From: Mya arenaria
Taxonomy: Eukaryota > Mollusca > Bivalvia > Myida > Myidae
Direction of reading: 5' to 3'
DNA length: 64,000 nucleotides
Assembly: GCF_026914265.1 (NCBI RefSeq)
Contig: NC_069124.1
Span: 14,901,088-14,965,087, forward strand
Positions 47,112 through 59,480 of this stretch are shown in pieces (positions within the stretch are counted from its first letter, which is position 1; every line of letters starts with the position of its first letter). The notes under the pieces were generated by a model that was not told where the DNA came from, ran no database searches, and was given only the letters and a program-made list of their open reading frames with translations. The translations under genes were made by a program, and so were the position numbers.

Positions 47112-50100
47112 ATGGCTGCCACCAAATGTGGGTCAGTGAGATCAAAATCAAGCAAGCTTGTTGTAGCAGCGATTGATTTCGGCACGACATTTACTGGATA
47201 TGCCTATGCAATGCGAGATGATTTTAAGGCAGACCCGCCGAAGATAAGTGCCAATACATCATGGTACGCCGGTGGTCAGCTTTTCACACTGAAAACACCG
47301 ACTGTTTTGTTGCTAGACCCCAAACAAAATTTCGAGGCTTTTGGTTTTGACGCTGAAGACCGATATGCTGAGCTTGCCGCTGACAATGACCACAAGGGAT
47401 ACTTCTACTTTCGGAGGTTAAAGTTGAAGCTATACAACTCCACAGTAAGTATGATATTTCAAATGTTAAAATTTTGAGGTTTTTGGTTTTATCCTATTTG
47501 ATGACATTCTTCTTTGCTGTCGTTGCATTACGGAATAGTTCATATGTGTGTTCAATATATCTACAATTTCTAGAACATTGACCGTGACACAATGGTGGAA
47601 GATGAACAAACGAAGAAAATGAATGCTATTAAAGTGTTCAGCATCTGCATCAAATACCTCATGGAGCACTTCATGAAGAACATTAAAAACAGGTACTTTA
47701 GTTAGTGACTGCAAAGTGTTGACCTTTTTTTTCTTATTTAGTTAAAAAAACCAGTCAAATTAGCATAATATTGGTCGTATCAATATCTTAAAAATGTGTT
47801 AAAGAAAACCCTTCATATATATATATGTTTAACATGAAATTCATTTTTTCGCATTACTTAAATACACTGGCTAAATTTCAAGCGTAATTGAACATGGTTG
47901 ATATATATATTCACATGCATACCTTAGAATAGGTGTTAAACACCATACGACTGTTTGTAATGCTTTAGTTTTATTTAACTGCTTTTGTCAGGGTTTTAGA
48001 GATATCTGAGAAAGACGTAGACTGGGTACTGACTGTACCAGCTATCTGGAATAACAGTTCGAAACAGTTCATGAGAGAGGCCGCCGAAATGGTAAATGTT
48101 TGAGTATTATTCACATGTATCTGTATTATTACCTTTAGTATTCATTTGCATATGTGTAATTTATGCCAACAAATATTATATTAAAATAATATAGAACACG
48201 TTTTTGACGTATTTTGACTTGCTTATTACAATACTTCAGGCTGGCATGAAGAAGGACTCATTAACCATTGTACTTGAGCCGGAAACTGCCTCTTTATTTT
48301 GCATGCACCTTCCTATCGAGCAGCTAAACATGACCGGAGCTTCTTTGTCTCAGTCCCAAATGTCACCTTTCTCAATTGGTCAACGCTATATGGTGGTCGA
48401 TGTCGGAGGTTGGTTCATTTTTGTGTTAAATGTAAGCATTGTGAAATAATTCATAGATATTCATTCGTATTGTGGAACTTTTTAATTATTTCGCCACTAA
48501 ACAAAGTTATACATGCAGTAGATGTTGTTTACAGAGATTGGCCCTGAAAGTATATAATATGTGATCATGTAGATTTACTGATGTTGTTTACGTGTCGTTT
48601 CTAGGTGCTACAGTGGATATCAACGTTATCGAGTTGGTGGGAGAAGGGCAACTGAAGGTGCATAACATGACCAGTGGCGCGACTTGGGGAGGAACTCGTG
48701 TTGATGCAGCATTCGAGGATTTCATGAGAAAACTTGTTGGTACGTAATTGAATAAAGATACTTTTTGTGCGCATGAATTTAGTTGTCATAATTTTAATTA
48801 AATTGCTATATGTATTGATTTCAAGAAACAGGATTTTGTTTGGTTGTATTTCTTGTGTCTGTTTTTATCCAACTAAATTATGCTTAAACCTTACAGGTGA
48901 ACCAAGCGCGGCCCCGCCTCAAAATTAAATATTTTAAAGTATAATTACATGCATTTTATTCTGACATTTGAAAACAGCAACTTCAAGTAAACAGTTACTC
49001 GAAGATTATTTAACCCATTTAACCATGGAAAAACAAGGCTATCGTTGGAAATGATGTATGTTCCCCAACTAGGTATCTCAGAAGCTCTTCGAACAAATTA
49101 TTGCACGTCATGACATGGCCAAAAAACATTTGGTGAAATGCACAAAACAGTTTGTTAAACGATAAATGTAATGAAATTTGAAAGTAAAAACGTATGGAAG
49201 ATATGATCTATCACGAGTCGTCATTTATCAAACTATTTTATTCAACCAGTTCATGAAATATGTAAGTAAGCGAACCTTACTAACCTTTTTTTGATGAGAC
49301 AAAAATGTAAACTGGTATTTGTAAAATATGATGACGAGTGTCAGATTCCTTTAATAACATGTTGTTGTTTTCAGTAAAAAGTAGCGAAAACGACCTACCT
49401 GTTTCACTGCTCTAGTGATGAGCCGAATACCACAAAGCAATGTCATTTCCCGCGCTACATGCGGTGCAGAAATGTAGTACATATACCCGGAATAATTTTA
49501 AACTACACATTCATCCGATCGTCATAATTCTGTTTATAAGTTAAAAGCATACTAAGACGATATCCAGTGAGATTTTCTACAAAAACCCTTTACTATAATC
49601 GAAATGTGCTTTCTTTTAGATTGTGAAGTCACATTCATGGTGTCATTTCCTGTTAAAGCACATTATCGAACATCTTTGAAAAATGTTTTTTCAGGAAAGA
49701 AAGACGAAACAGAACATTTACCTCTTACGATTTAAAAGAATGTTTCGACTGTCATCATCAATACAAAATGAGAAATAAATGTCTAACTTGCTAGAATATT
49801 GTCAACAAGGATTTAATTTTGCCAATTCATTTGTTTGCAACAAATGTGTTATACAGAAGAGAACGTGATGCCTTTGTTAAAACGGAAACAATGTAAAGCA
49901 TGTGAAAGAAAGTATAAAACATGTGTTTCTGGACGAGTGGAACTATTTTACCCTCTGCATAACTCGTTTCATGATTTCACACCGAAAATACATGAACTTT
50001 ACTTATAATCTCTATTAAAGAAACTTCAATCGCAATGTCTTTATTTCAGGAAAGGAAGTTTTTGACGAGTTCAAGAAGACATTTGTTGAAGATTTTGTTG

Positions 50101-50636
50101 AATTTCAAAGGCAATTCGAGACAAAGAAACGTTGCATAACACACGACAAAAAGGGGAAAGAGACGATCCAAATTCCGATTGCTTTGACAGAAATTTATAA
50201 AAGTAAAACAAAGAAAAACATGGAAGCGGCGGTCAAGCAGTTTCAAGGCAATTTGACATGGACTGCTGGAAGATTGCGCGTAAATTGCGATTTCATGCGA
50301 GGATGGTTTAAAGACACCTGTGATAATACAGTTAAGCATGTACGGGATCTATTCCGACAACCTGCAGTGCTCAGTTGCGAGACCATACTTCTTGTTGGTG
50401 GATATGCAGAGTCATCGGTGCTACAACAAGCTTTTCGAGATAATTTTCCCAACAAGCGGCTCATCGTGCCTGAAGAAGCTGGACTTGCGGTGCTCAAGGG
50501 CGCCGTTCTGTTTGGCCATCTCAAACCACATCTTAGCATTGTGAACTGTTCCTCTGATTGTTTTTCTGAAGGTTTGTTTAATTTAAACAAAAATGCTTTT
50601 GTCATTGAAGATATCCGACGTATTATAATGCATTGA
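47112..50636 (+). CDS. HSPA12-like Hsp70-family protein, copy 3, lacking the C-terminal part
   Basis: Six exons: 47112-47444, 47574-47692, 47992-48091, 48240-48408, 48605-48739, 50050-50636. All junctions are GT..AG and all phases agree, giving an open frame of 480 residues. The start at 47112 (GAAATGG context) gives MAATKCGS; an in-frame ATG at 47094 is the alternative. Exon 1 has AAIDFGTTFTGYAYAM (phosphate 1), exons 4 and 5 give VVDVGGATVDINV (phosphate 2, Ala for the third Gly), and exon 6 has ILLVGGYAESSVLQ (adenosine motif) and GLAVLKGAVLFGH. Directly after FGH the sequence departs from copies 1 and 4, continues for 31 unrelated residues (LKPHLSIVNC...) and stops. The substrate-binding part of about 110 residues is therefore missing, and no remnant is visible before copy 4. 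It could be an ATPase-domain-only protein or an early pseudogene. Confidence 0.86.
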
Positions 50637-52130
50637 TTTGGTATCTGGTAGGCTTTAATAAGTAAACATGAGTCTTTATTGGGTCCTTCAATACTATTAT
50701 ACAATTATTTTACCTCATAAGGTGCTTGCGCGAGCAACAGCTTTTTTAAATCCACACAGCGGTTACTTCCCATTAACGAAACATACAAGAATATAGGGTA
50801 GCAATTTGACATAAACAATATATTCACTCGGAAAATGCATGCTCCAGACCTTTAATTTGTGGGCCTTCACCAAAAGTGTTCAAATAATGCTCCTGGGGTC
50901 AAAGATTGACCTGTCCCGGGGGTCTCAGGTTTTTTAAATATTTGCAAATAAACACCTTTGAAAACCTGACGTTCTTGAAAACAGTTACCTTTTTAGCATT
51001 TAATGACATCCTTAGCAACAAATGATTTTTATCATAAGCATACTACCCTAGCGATATCATTATTCTTTAGCAAGCAATGACTTTCTTAGTAACCACTTAC
51101 TGCCATAGCAATTAATTGGTATTGATATCTATTGGTATACACACATTTTTAATGAAAAGCTCTGTACCCAAATTGCGTATAATAAAAACGAAAAGCACAT
51201 TTCACCTCGATTCAAAACTTGTGACACATTCCGGGTAAACTAAAAAATTGTTCGGCATAACGAAGGTACCGATTTACAGGGAAAATTTAGCACTGGAACA
51301 TGGGCAATGTTAGGAAATTTGTTTTTTTTTTAATTATGGAGAGAAACAAAATTACATACCTTTGGAATGGGCGCTGAAATGTTTAGTGCCTGGTATCAAA
51401 CCAATGTACCACGTGATGACCGCCTCTGTTACTTAGCAACCATTAACATATAGAGCAACGTTGGCTTCCTTACCCATCACAGTAATCTTTAGCAATGACA
51501 GCTATGGGAACAACTAGCTTGAATTTGCTAGCAATACTCTCGGTTTCCCTAAACATCGACCGACCTCTTAATCAATCATCCATTTATCTGCAACCACTAA
51601 ATTCCTCAGCAAGAAATTACTATTTTAGCAATCACTCATTGGTTACTTCAATCATGTAATCGGTTGAGGGTCACTTTGACCGTCTTGTTTTATTTTGTTG
51701 TTATTGTTTTGGTGTATGTGTAGGCCAAAATCAATCGTGCAAAATCGGCGTTTCTTGCCAAAAAATTGAAGTGAACCAAGTTCAAAATGGCGACACCGAT
51801 CATATCGTTTGTCGACTCCGATTCGTCATTTCATCTTTTTTTCTCGCAATTATTAAAAGAGTGAGGTTGAGTACTCATATAAATTTTAACATACATCCCA
51901 CGGCCAACATTTATCACATTTACTATTTTCGCAACATATATAACATAAAATAAAGATGATTTGATACATGCAGATCTAGTCTGTCGTTGTAGTTTTAGTG
52001 TCTGGTAGGCCTTTACCTTGTGCCTCTAAACACTGTCATGTTTATATGCTTTGTTACTCGGCATATCTGTGTCGTTGACATTGCACTGACATTGCCACTG
52101 CCACACACCGTTGTTGTAAATGAAGTATGA
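50637..52130. other. Intergenic stretch between HSPA12 copies 3 and 4 (left part)
   Basis: No gene and no HSPA12 C-terminal remnant seen. About 50990-51640 has a degenerate repetition of phrases such as CTTAGCAACAAATGA, TAGCAAGCAATGACTTTC and TAGCAATGACAG, suggesting an old short tandem repeat. Confidence 0.5.
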
Positions 52131-52132
52131 AA

Positions 52133-52419
52133 ATGCACCAGTCAGTAATAACCACGGCCCCCAAGGATCGGGGAATAACGGGGACTTTGACTTACGGTCC
52201 AGCCAATCCCAGGTAAAATCCCCGCAAGGGACAAACAGCTGGTAAAATTCCCGCCAAATGCGACGGCAAGGCCAATTCCTCGCTATTTTCTGCGCGAAAA
52301 CAAAACCGACGCATTCACTAGGCACTGCGGGGCTACCTAGAATGAAAAAACATTTCCCCCGCTATCCCCGGTATACCCCCAAACCTGGGGCGGGGCATGG
52401 TTACAATTGACTTGTGCAT
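52133..52419. mobile_element. Palindromic MITE, same family as 14236-14588
   Basis: The left end reads ATGCACCAGTCAGTAATAAC then CACGGCC; the right end reads CATGGTTACAATTGACTTG then TGCAT. G/C-rich interior; no coding potential. Confidence 0.75.
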
Positions 52420-52517
52420 AAAGAATACTAAATTGGCAACAAGATGACATGTTTGCTAATCTTATTCTTTAACCGTTATTTAAGGGGCACAATATATGTT
52501 GATGCAGAACACTTTAA

Positions 52518-52945
52518 TGGGGCTGTCTCACGTATGATAAAATAGCGAAAAAAAGAAAATTGTCGAAAACTGACAAAAACTTGGCATCGATGTGTACAAT
52601 GCATTGAAACTTACTAACTGAAGTACCACATAGTTTACAATTTATTTAAGTTTAGCAGTTACTTCGTATTTTTCCATTAAAAAAATACTGGGTATGTCTA
52701 CCAGGTAGAATTCATTCCGTATGCTTGATTGGCTAGTCGGTGTTATCACGTGATATTGCCGAGGTAAATGTATAGCTTAATTATGTCGCGCGATCAGAGT
52801 AAGACTTTGTAGCTCAGTGAGTACGACGTTGGACTACAATTTTGGCGACACGGGCTCGAACCCGGTCTCCGACACATTTGTTTTACATTTTGGTCCTTTT
52901 CGTTACAGAAAAAAAAAATTTGGTTCCAATACGTGAGACAGCCCC
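52518..52945. mobile_element. TTAA-flanked MITE containing a tRNA-like segment
   Basis: The left end TGGGGCTGTCTCACGTA pairs with the right end TACGTGAGACAGCCCC. TTAA lies just outside on both sides (52514-52517 and 52946-52949). Inside, on the plus strand, sits a tRNA-like stretch (52804-52875). The combination of DNA-transposon ends with a Pol III-type core is unusual. Confidence 0.75.
52804..52875 (+). other. tRNA-like sequence (Pol III box A and box B), not a functional tRNA
   Basis: Box A-like TAGCTCAGTGAGTAC and box B-like GGCTCGAACCC lie about 30 bp apart, as in tRNA genes. The T-arm forms a short stem, but the anticodon stem is mostly G-U pairs and the acceptor ends do not pair, so a working tRNA is unlikely. 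It is best read as a tRNA-derived SINE head or captured tRNA. Confidence 0.6.
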
Positions 52946-53272
52946 TTAAATGCATTATTATGTTTTACTTATTCTACTTTAATGATTAACGCAAAAATGC
53001 ATATGATTTGTGTACAGACACAACATTTAGCATTTATAAATGTTTTTGTTGCGACGAATTCCCCATTTAAAAAATCGCCAAAAGTTCGCTGATATTTGTT
53101 CATCATATGCCTTTTTGTTTCAGTAGTCATTAAAGTATATTCAGTTAAATATAAAACTGCATTAGTTAATGAAATAGTAATACAAAACATAATTAAGCAA
53201 TTCTGAACAGTAGCTCGGGATAAGAATATTTAAATTATCTTAATTCTAATAATTCTTAATTCCAAATTACAG

Positions 53273-56200
53273 ATAAGGAAAAGAGTACCAAACCAGTCCA
53301 AACGATTATTGTTGCTGCAATAGACTTCGGATCGGCGTTCTCAGGATTCGCCTTTGCAGAAAGAGATGACTTGAAAACTGTCAGTGAGAATCCAAAAATC
53401 ATCACTGGGACGGGGTTTGTGAGTGGACAACTGATTTCCCATAAAACTCCCACAGTGCTTTTGCTGAACCCAGACAAGTCATTTGCGGCGTTTGGGTATA
53501 CAGCAGAAGAAATGTACAGTACTTTGTTTGAAGATGACAGGGAAAGAAAAACCTCAAGCCACAGATCTTACTACTACTTCCGGCGCTTGAAGATGATGCT
53601 TCATAGCCCCGACAGGCCTATGGTGTGTTTAAAAAGTGGTTATATAGGTGTATGTCTGTTGTTAGAAGGATAAACAAATGTATATGATTATATTTTATGT
53701 CAAAAAGGTGTGTAAGCTTATCCATGCATGAATACAAAGATTTATTGTTTATGCTTTCATAACTTAAATATATACCGAATTGCAAAATCTACGAAAAAAC
53801 ATAGGGTAAAACATTAGCGTTGGCTATACCAATTCAACATTAAAACGAAATGATAAGTGTATATCTTTTCGTGCATGTATATATACATTAAATGATAAAA
53901 CAAATCTATTAACACAATTCAATTTATCCAGCATTTTAACACACCAGTTAATAGTAAATGAAGATGTTGGTTGATTACATTTACAGACGTTGAGCAGAGA
54001 TGAGCAGAGATGTTGAAATTCAGGACGAGCATGGGAAGAGAATGAAGGCAATTGATGTCTTCAGCATCTGCATCAAACATTTAGTAACTGAGGTTATGAA
54101 GCAGGGAAGAAACAGGTAAAATGATAGCTGTCAAACTAACTTAGGAAAGCTATACAATATTATTTTAATGTTATATATTTCTTACATTTTTACTTACCAG
54201 GTTGCATAATTATCTCCTAGCGGTATGCAAAATGACACCTTTGATAATTTGCCACAATTTCAGGTTAATTTATATATAACAAGTGTCGTTTTAGTATTTT
54301 TACGTTATTTGATTAAATTGTTGATTCTCTTTAGGTTACCAGATTTGACCGAAAACGATGTCCATTGGGTGTTGACAGTTCCTGCCATTTGGTCTGACAG
54401 TTCAAAGCAGTTCATGCGAGTCGCAGCTGAGCTAGTATGCACGTTTAGTAACAACCTTGTTTTCAGCTAACTTTGTTTCTATCACCTATCTTTCAAGGTC
54501 ATATTGAATGACATTATTTTATGTTGCTAAGGGATCATTAAATACGAATATCACTTAAGTCTGTGCTATGATTGAGTCGTTGACAGAGTGACAAGTTTTA
54601 TTATTTTCCATGGTGAATTGTTTTAGTCATACTTAGGATTAAGGGTTTGAGCTTTCGCAGGATCGACCTTTCAGAATGTATTTTACAAATATAGGCTGGG
54701 CTAGATGGAAATCGCCTTACAATAGCTCTTGAACCAGAGGCAGCATCGCTGTTCTGTATGCGTGTGCCGATCAAGAGCCAAGAAGAAGCGTCCGCAACAG
54801 TGTCACAGTTACAAAAAGGGACCAAGTACATGGTAGTTAATGCAGGAGGTAGGTTTATTGGTATTGAACATAGTGGGAAATGTCTGCAAATTATTTTATG
54901 AATATATAAATACTTTATCTATATATCATATATAAACGCTTCTAAACCAATGGATTTGAGTATTGCGTTAAAATTTGATTAGTAATATTTTATATGGACG
55001 ACGTATCTGTGAGGAATAAAAAGAATAAAAATGCGGGAAAAGGTAAATAGATTTACATTAACAAAAAGTGAGATACTTGGAAGATTAGCGCTCGAAAGCT
55101 GAGTTCAATTTGAGTTTAGTCTTTAATTGTGTCATTTAGCATGTTACAGTCTGTAAATGTTTAGTGTTTGCTCATGTAAATACTCTTTCAAAAAAGACTC
55201 CTTTTTCGATCTACTAAAGACATGTACACGGACCTGGAGTCTTTTTTCGGTTACTTCATTCTTATTTAGCGTACTACAGTAACGGGTTCACGTTTTGTTA
55301 GCCATGATGGTTCGTTCATCAAAAGAATTGTTATTCTTTTTCACTGATTGACTTTCAGTATCACAGTTTGCCATTTAAAATCACTTTTCTTGATTTGTCA
55401 CGTGACTCCGTCTCCAATGTAAATGGTGAACCTTGATCACTTGCTTTATTTAAAGTTTTATTTCCAGAAGGCACTATAGACGTTATCGTGCACGAGATAG
55501 TTGGCGATAAAAAGCTGAAGGAACTGACGTCGGCCAGCGGAGGGCCATGGGGAGGTACACTGGTTGACAAAGAATTTGATGCCTTCATGGAGACAATTTT
55601 CGGTATGTATTGGCATATTGCATTAACAGCAAATGACATAACATAAATCTAAAGCGTCACGAAATAACATACAATTGTTTCTAAAGTAACTTTTTTTGCG
55701 GTGCCGCTTCTATATCAAGAAACATTAAGTCTCAGAGTTGTTCAAGGGACTTGTTTAGAAATCAATTTATTAATTTAAAAATTGTGAATTAATTTTAAAA
55801 ACATCCATCCGCTCCGTTTAGTACATGATTATACTGTTCTTTATTTGCTGGTAGGCTTGTTTGTAAGTAATGAAAGTATTCATTAAGTTTATTTTGCAGG
55901 CAGAGACTTTTATTACCGGTTCAAAAACGAATGTGTAGGCGATTACATTGATCTTCACAGAGAGCTTGAACTTAAAAAGAGGAACGTTAATTCAAACGAC
56001 GATAGAAAAGAAACCTTCTCATTGCCATTTGCTTTGCTCAAGTTGATGGACAAGGAAATGGCTACGTTATTTGACCAACGGCTGCAAATATACAATGGCG
56101 ATGTTTCTTTAAAGAATGGAAAACTAAGGATTGCCAGCGAGATAATGAGAGGATGGTTCAAAGAATCCTGTTTGAAAACTACACAGCACTTAAAGAGTAT

Positions 56201-56849
56201 TTTGCAACAAAAAGGATGCGCTGGAACAGACACCATTTTGTTGGTGGGTGATTATGCCGAGTCCCCAATGTTGCAAAGTGAAATTAAAGATGCATTCAGA
56301 GATAAGACAGTCATAATCTCGGATGAAGCCGGCTTGGCCGTATTAAAAGGCGCGGTTCTGTTTGGAAACGACCCTCTAGTTGTAGTATCAAGAATTGCAA
56401 GATGCTCCTATGGCATTTGTGTGTTCCGCGATTTTGACCCAAGGATACATGCACAGGAAAAGAAAACAGTCATTGGAGGAAAACTTAAATGCAAGGATAT
56501 CTTCGCAAAACATGTTCAAAGAGGTGACGAGCTTACCGTTGGACAGGCACAGTTGCACCAACGGTATTCTAAATTAGAAGCTGACCAAATCTCGTTTGTC
56601 CTGGATATATATACATCCACCAATGCCGATCCAAGATTCGTTGATGATAAGGATTGTACGTACCTTGGATGCCTCGAGATAGAAGTTCCCCCAGAGGACA
56701 GCAAAGATAATGGCATCAAAGTTAACATGACGTTTGCGGAAACAGAACTGGAGGTTGAAGCCAGAGATGAAAAATATGGAAAAACGAAAAAGGCTACCTT
56801 TGATTTTTTGGTAGACAACCTAAATCCACAGTCAAAGATTGCATTGTAA
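53273..56849 (+). CDS. HSPA12-like Hsp70-family protein, copy 4, with altered nucleotide-binding motifs
   Basis: Exons: 53273-53622, 54000-54115 (acceptor uncertain, 53987 possible), 54335-54434, 54695-54848, 55468-55602, 55900-56849. The first listed exon begins after a splice acceptor (AATTACAG) with no in-frame ATG behind an upstream stop, so a small 5' exon with the start codon is still missing. About 600 residues are visible and the C-terminus is complete (KKATFDFLVDNLNPQSKIAL). Phosphate 1 reads AAIDFGSAFSGFAFA instead of DFGTTFSG, phosphate 2 reads VVNAGEGTIDVIV instead of GGGT, and the adenosine motif reads ILLVGDYAES instead of VGGYAES. At the exon 2 acceptor a 10-bp tandem duplication (TGAGCAGAGA twice) puts the usual acceptor out of frame. 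An AG 13 bp further in restores the frame, losing a few residues. The reading frame is otherwise intact, so this may be a non-ATPase member and not a dead gene. Confidence 0.85.
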
Positions 56850-57519
56850 CTCACGCCTTCTTTTCACAACTGTGTTGTTTATTGGTATTTGAACAGGTTA
56901 ACGTGTGCTTTTTGTACGACAAGAACTACACTAAAATAGTATTTAAATTAAAATTGTGTTTGTCAACGTTTTGCGATGTAAGTTAGAGTGATAACATTTT
57001 AATCCAGGGTTTTTAGCTTGACAGGACAATGCCCAAATGAGAGCACGAACTACATTTGATAATGCCGAATTAAAGGATAAAGTAAGTGATCACCAAGTAA
57101 ATGATATAAATAATGTCTAATAAACATCAACATAATAATGCATCCCTGAATTATGAAAATCGTTCCTCGCTCATACATTGAAAGAGAAGGTTGTTTAAAA
57201 TGAGTTGAAATGTACTTTCATGTGACTGCTTATACTGCTAAATACTTTCTTGTTTTGCGACATTGAAAGAGAGGGTTAAGAATTATGATTTATAATTTAT
57301 CCAATGTAGGCTTTTTTCCATTAACTTTACCATAAAACTGCAGCCGTCTTCTGATATGTTGATCACTTTACTGACAAGATGAAATACACAGGAAAGTGCT
57401 GACGACAGAGAAAAGGAAATGGTTAGAAGACCACTGACAAGAAAAATGTTTACCAATATTGTTTAATGTTTGTAACGTACTTTCATGAGATTTTATGGTA
57501 TATAATATCTTGTTTTGAA
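56850..57519. other. 3' flank of HSPA12 copy 4
   Basis: AATAAA at 57119-57124 is a candidate polyadenylation signal, 270 bp after the stop. Otherwise AT-rich with a repeated phrase (ACATTGAAAGAGA at about 57175 and 57262). No gene seen. Confidence 0.45.
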
Positions 57520-57850
57520 TTTGTTCATAACCTATTTTCAATCAGCTTTCTGTGATTTTATTAGCTTATCTTTATATTTAACCAGTAATTTTAAACATAT
57601 GTAGGTTGTTTAAGTAATTCTATGTTACAGCTCGCGTTTTTATCCGCATAGAAGTGGTTTTATGTATTAAGACTACAATATGTCTGTTTAACACGATTGT
57701 GGTTGTACACGCATGTAACTTGAAAATATACACTACAACTAACATTCTTTTTATATACTGAAATGTTACACCATTTCATGTCGTTTTTACATGTTTGTGT
57801 TGTTTCATTCCAAGAGCTGGAAATGTTTTATATTGAAAACCAACACTTGT
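57520..57850. repeat. Duplicated non-coding block, direct copy of 60160-60540
   Basis: Both copies share ATATTTAACCAGT, TTCTATGTTACA, GTGGTTGTACACGC or close, and TTTTATATTGAAAACCAA in the same order and orientation. Confidence 0.75.
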
Positions 57851-59014
57851 TCACATGTGATGTTGCGTAGCAATTACACATCTATTTTAAGCCCTGATGA
57901 GCTACAAGAGAAACCGGTCGGCTTATTATAAAGAAAGGAATACCTATTTGATGTTACTCTTTTATTTGATTTTATATACATATGTAAATACATATATATG
58001 TAATCAGATGTCTGTATTTTAATTTAGCGTTATCATTATGTTTAATGTATTTTTCAATACAAATTATTTGTCATCTTTTCTAAACTATTCTTGTTTTCTT
58101 GTTTTTTTTATAGTTGGTGTTCCGCACTATAAATATGTTTATTAAGTTCATAAGCGTTGTAGGTCGCTAGCGAGTTTGATTCATTGTAAGAATGATAACA
58201 GTAATTAATCAAACCCAGTGTTTGATAATTTGTCCGGGATATTTAAGATACGTATACAAAATATATTTAGCATGGTTTTAATGAGCCTGTTTTGGGTCTT
58301 GAATGTCTGGAAGCTGCGAAGGCTCCGGGTGAAAATATATTTGGTCACGTGAGGTGCGAGTGAAAATACATGAATGGATGTTTGGTTTTTGTTTAATAAA
58401 TCGGAAAACGTACCAATGTTTAGTAAGTAACATTTTTGTTACATTTTTGCTTTTTATAAGTGAAGTTAATTTACATTTAATAATGAAAGTTAAGTTAAGG
58501 CATTTTTGATGGACAGCCAATTTCAGAGCATTTTTTTGTAACTTAAAGTATTTTTGAATGTCGTGAAAATACTTTGTGAACCTCTATTTGTTATTTAATT
58601 GCATTATTTTGATTGTTATTGTGTATATGATTCATGTGTCTTGTATTATTGTATTTCGGTTATTTCAGACAACCATTCCTTTCGTTCCTTTACGAATTGC
58701 GTTACGTTGTGTTCCATTACGTTCTGTTATGCTGACTGATCGACTGTGTGATTGTATGGAATAAAAGTGAGCGAGTATATTAAAACGAGTTCCTGTTAAT
58801 TATGTGAAAAGAAGATTCCGGAGTGACTTGAAACCGCGATAGTTAGGGTTATTATGCTGCACATTAACTTTTCCCGCAAACTAGTACACCTTCTTGAAGT
58901 TAGACAGAAATAACGTGTACTATATAATCCATATGTGGTGCGACTTCTCCGTATATGGCCCGACTTCGTATTGGTGCGAGTTAATGTTAGTACGACTTCT
59001 ATTTTAATCCTTAA
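57851..59014. other. Gene-free stretch
   Basis: AT-rich. Short frames at 58278-58520 and 58576-58764 show no motif. Around 58675-58735 there is a run of phrases like CGTTCCTTTACG and CCATTACGTTCTG, possibly an old short tandem repeat. Confidence 0.4.
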
Positions 59015-59480
59015 CCAATTACGGATGGAGATAATTGTTGACCAGGAGGATTTTTTTTAATCACAAAGCGGTGTTTTTGAGGCTACCTGATATTGAAGTT
59101 TCGCTTTCTAACTTTTTCATCATTTAGACTATATCAAATTAGGTAAGTTTTCAAGTTGTTTTAGTTTCGATTTGACTAATACCGTAGCCGATATATCATA
59201 TATATTTTAATCAAATCTTAGCCCTCATGATTTCTGTTGTGTGGTTTATTCTTGGCATTTTGCAAATGCGTGCCATTCGTCAGATTATGATTCATATTTT
59301 TCGGAGGAACGTGGTCATGTACCTTAAGCGAAAGAACCGAGTAGTGACGTGAAGATACTTATAAATTCAGGCAACAGGAAATTACTGTTAGTTCCTTACC
59401 TTCCATGGTTAAAAGAATTAGTCTTGAAAAAGAAGGAAATGCCATTTTGTATTCAAAAATAAATAATTAGTAATTGAACA
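59015..59480. repeat. Duplicated non-coding block, direct copy of 39965-40460
   Basis: Shares CAAAGCGGTGTTTTTGA, ATCAAATTAGGTAAGTTTTC and GTAGCCGATATATCATA with the other copy. Confidence 0.75.

Noticed and set aside
50243-50704. Minus-strand frame of 153 codons
   Set aside because: Antisense shadow of HSPA12 copy 3, exon 6.
52804-52875. Functional tRNA gene
   Set aside because: Box A and box B are present, but the acceptor ends do not pair and the anticodon stem is mostly G-U, and it sits inside a mobile element.
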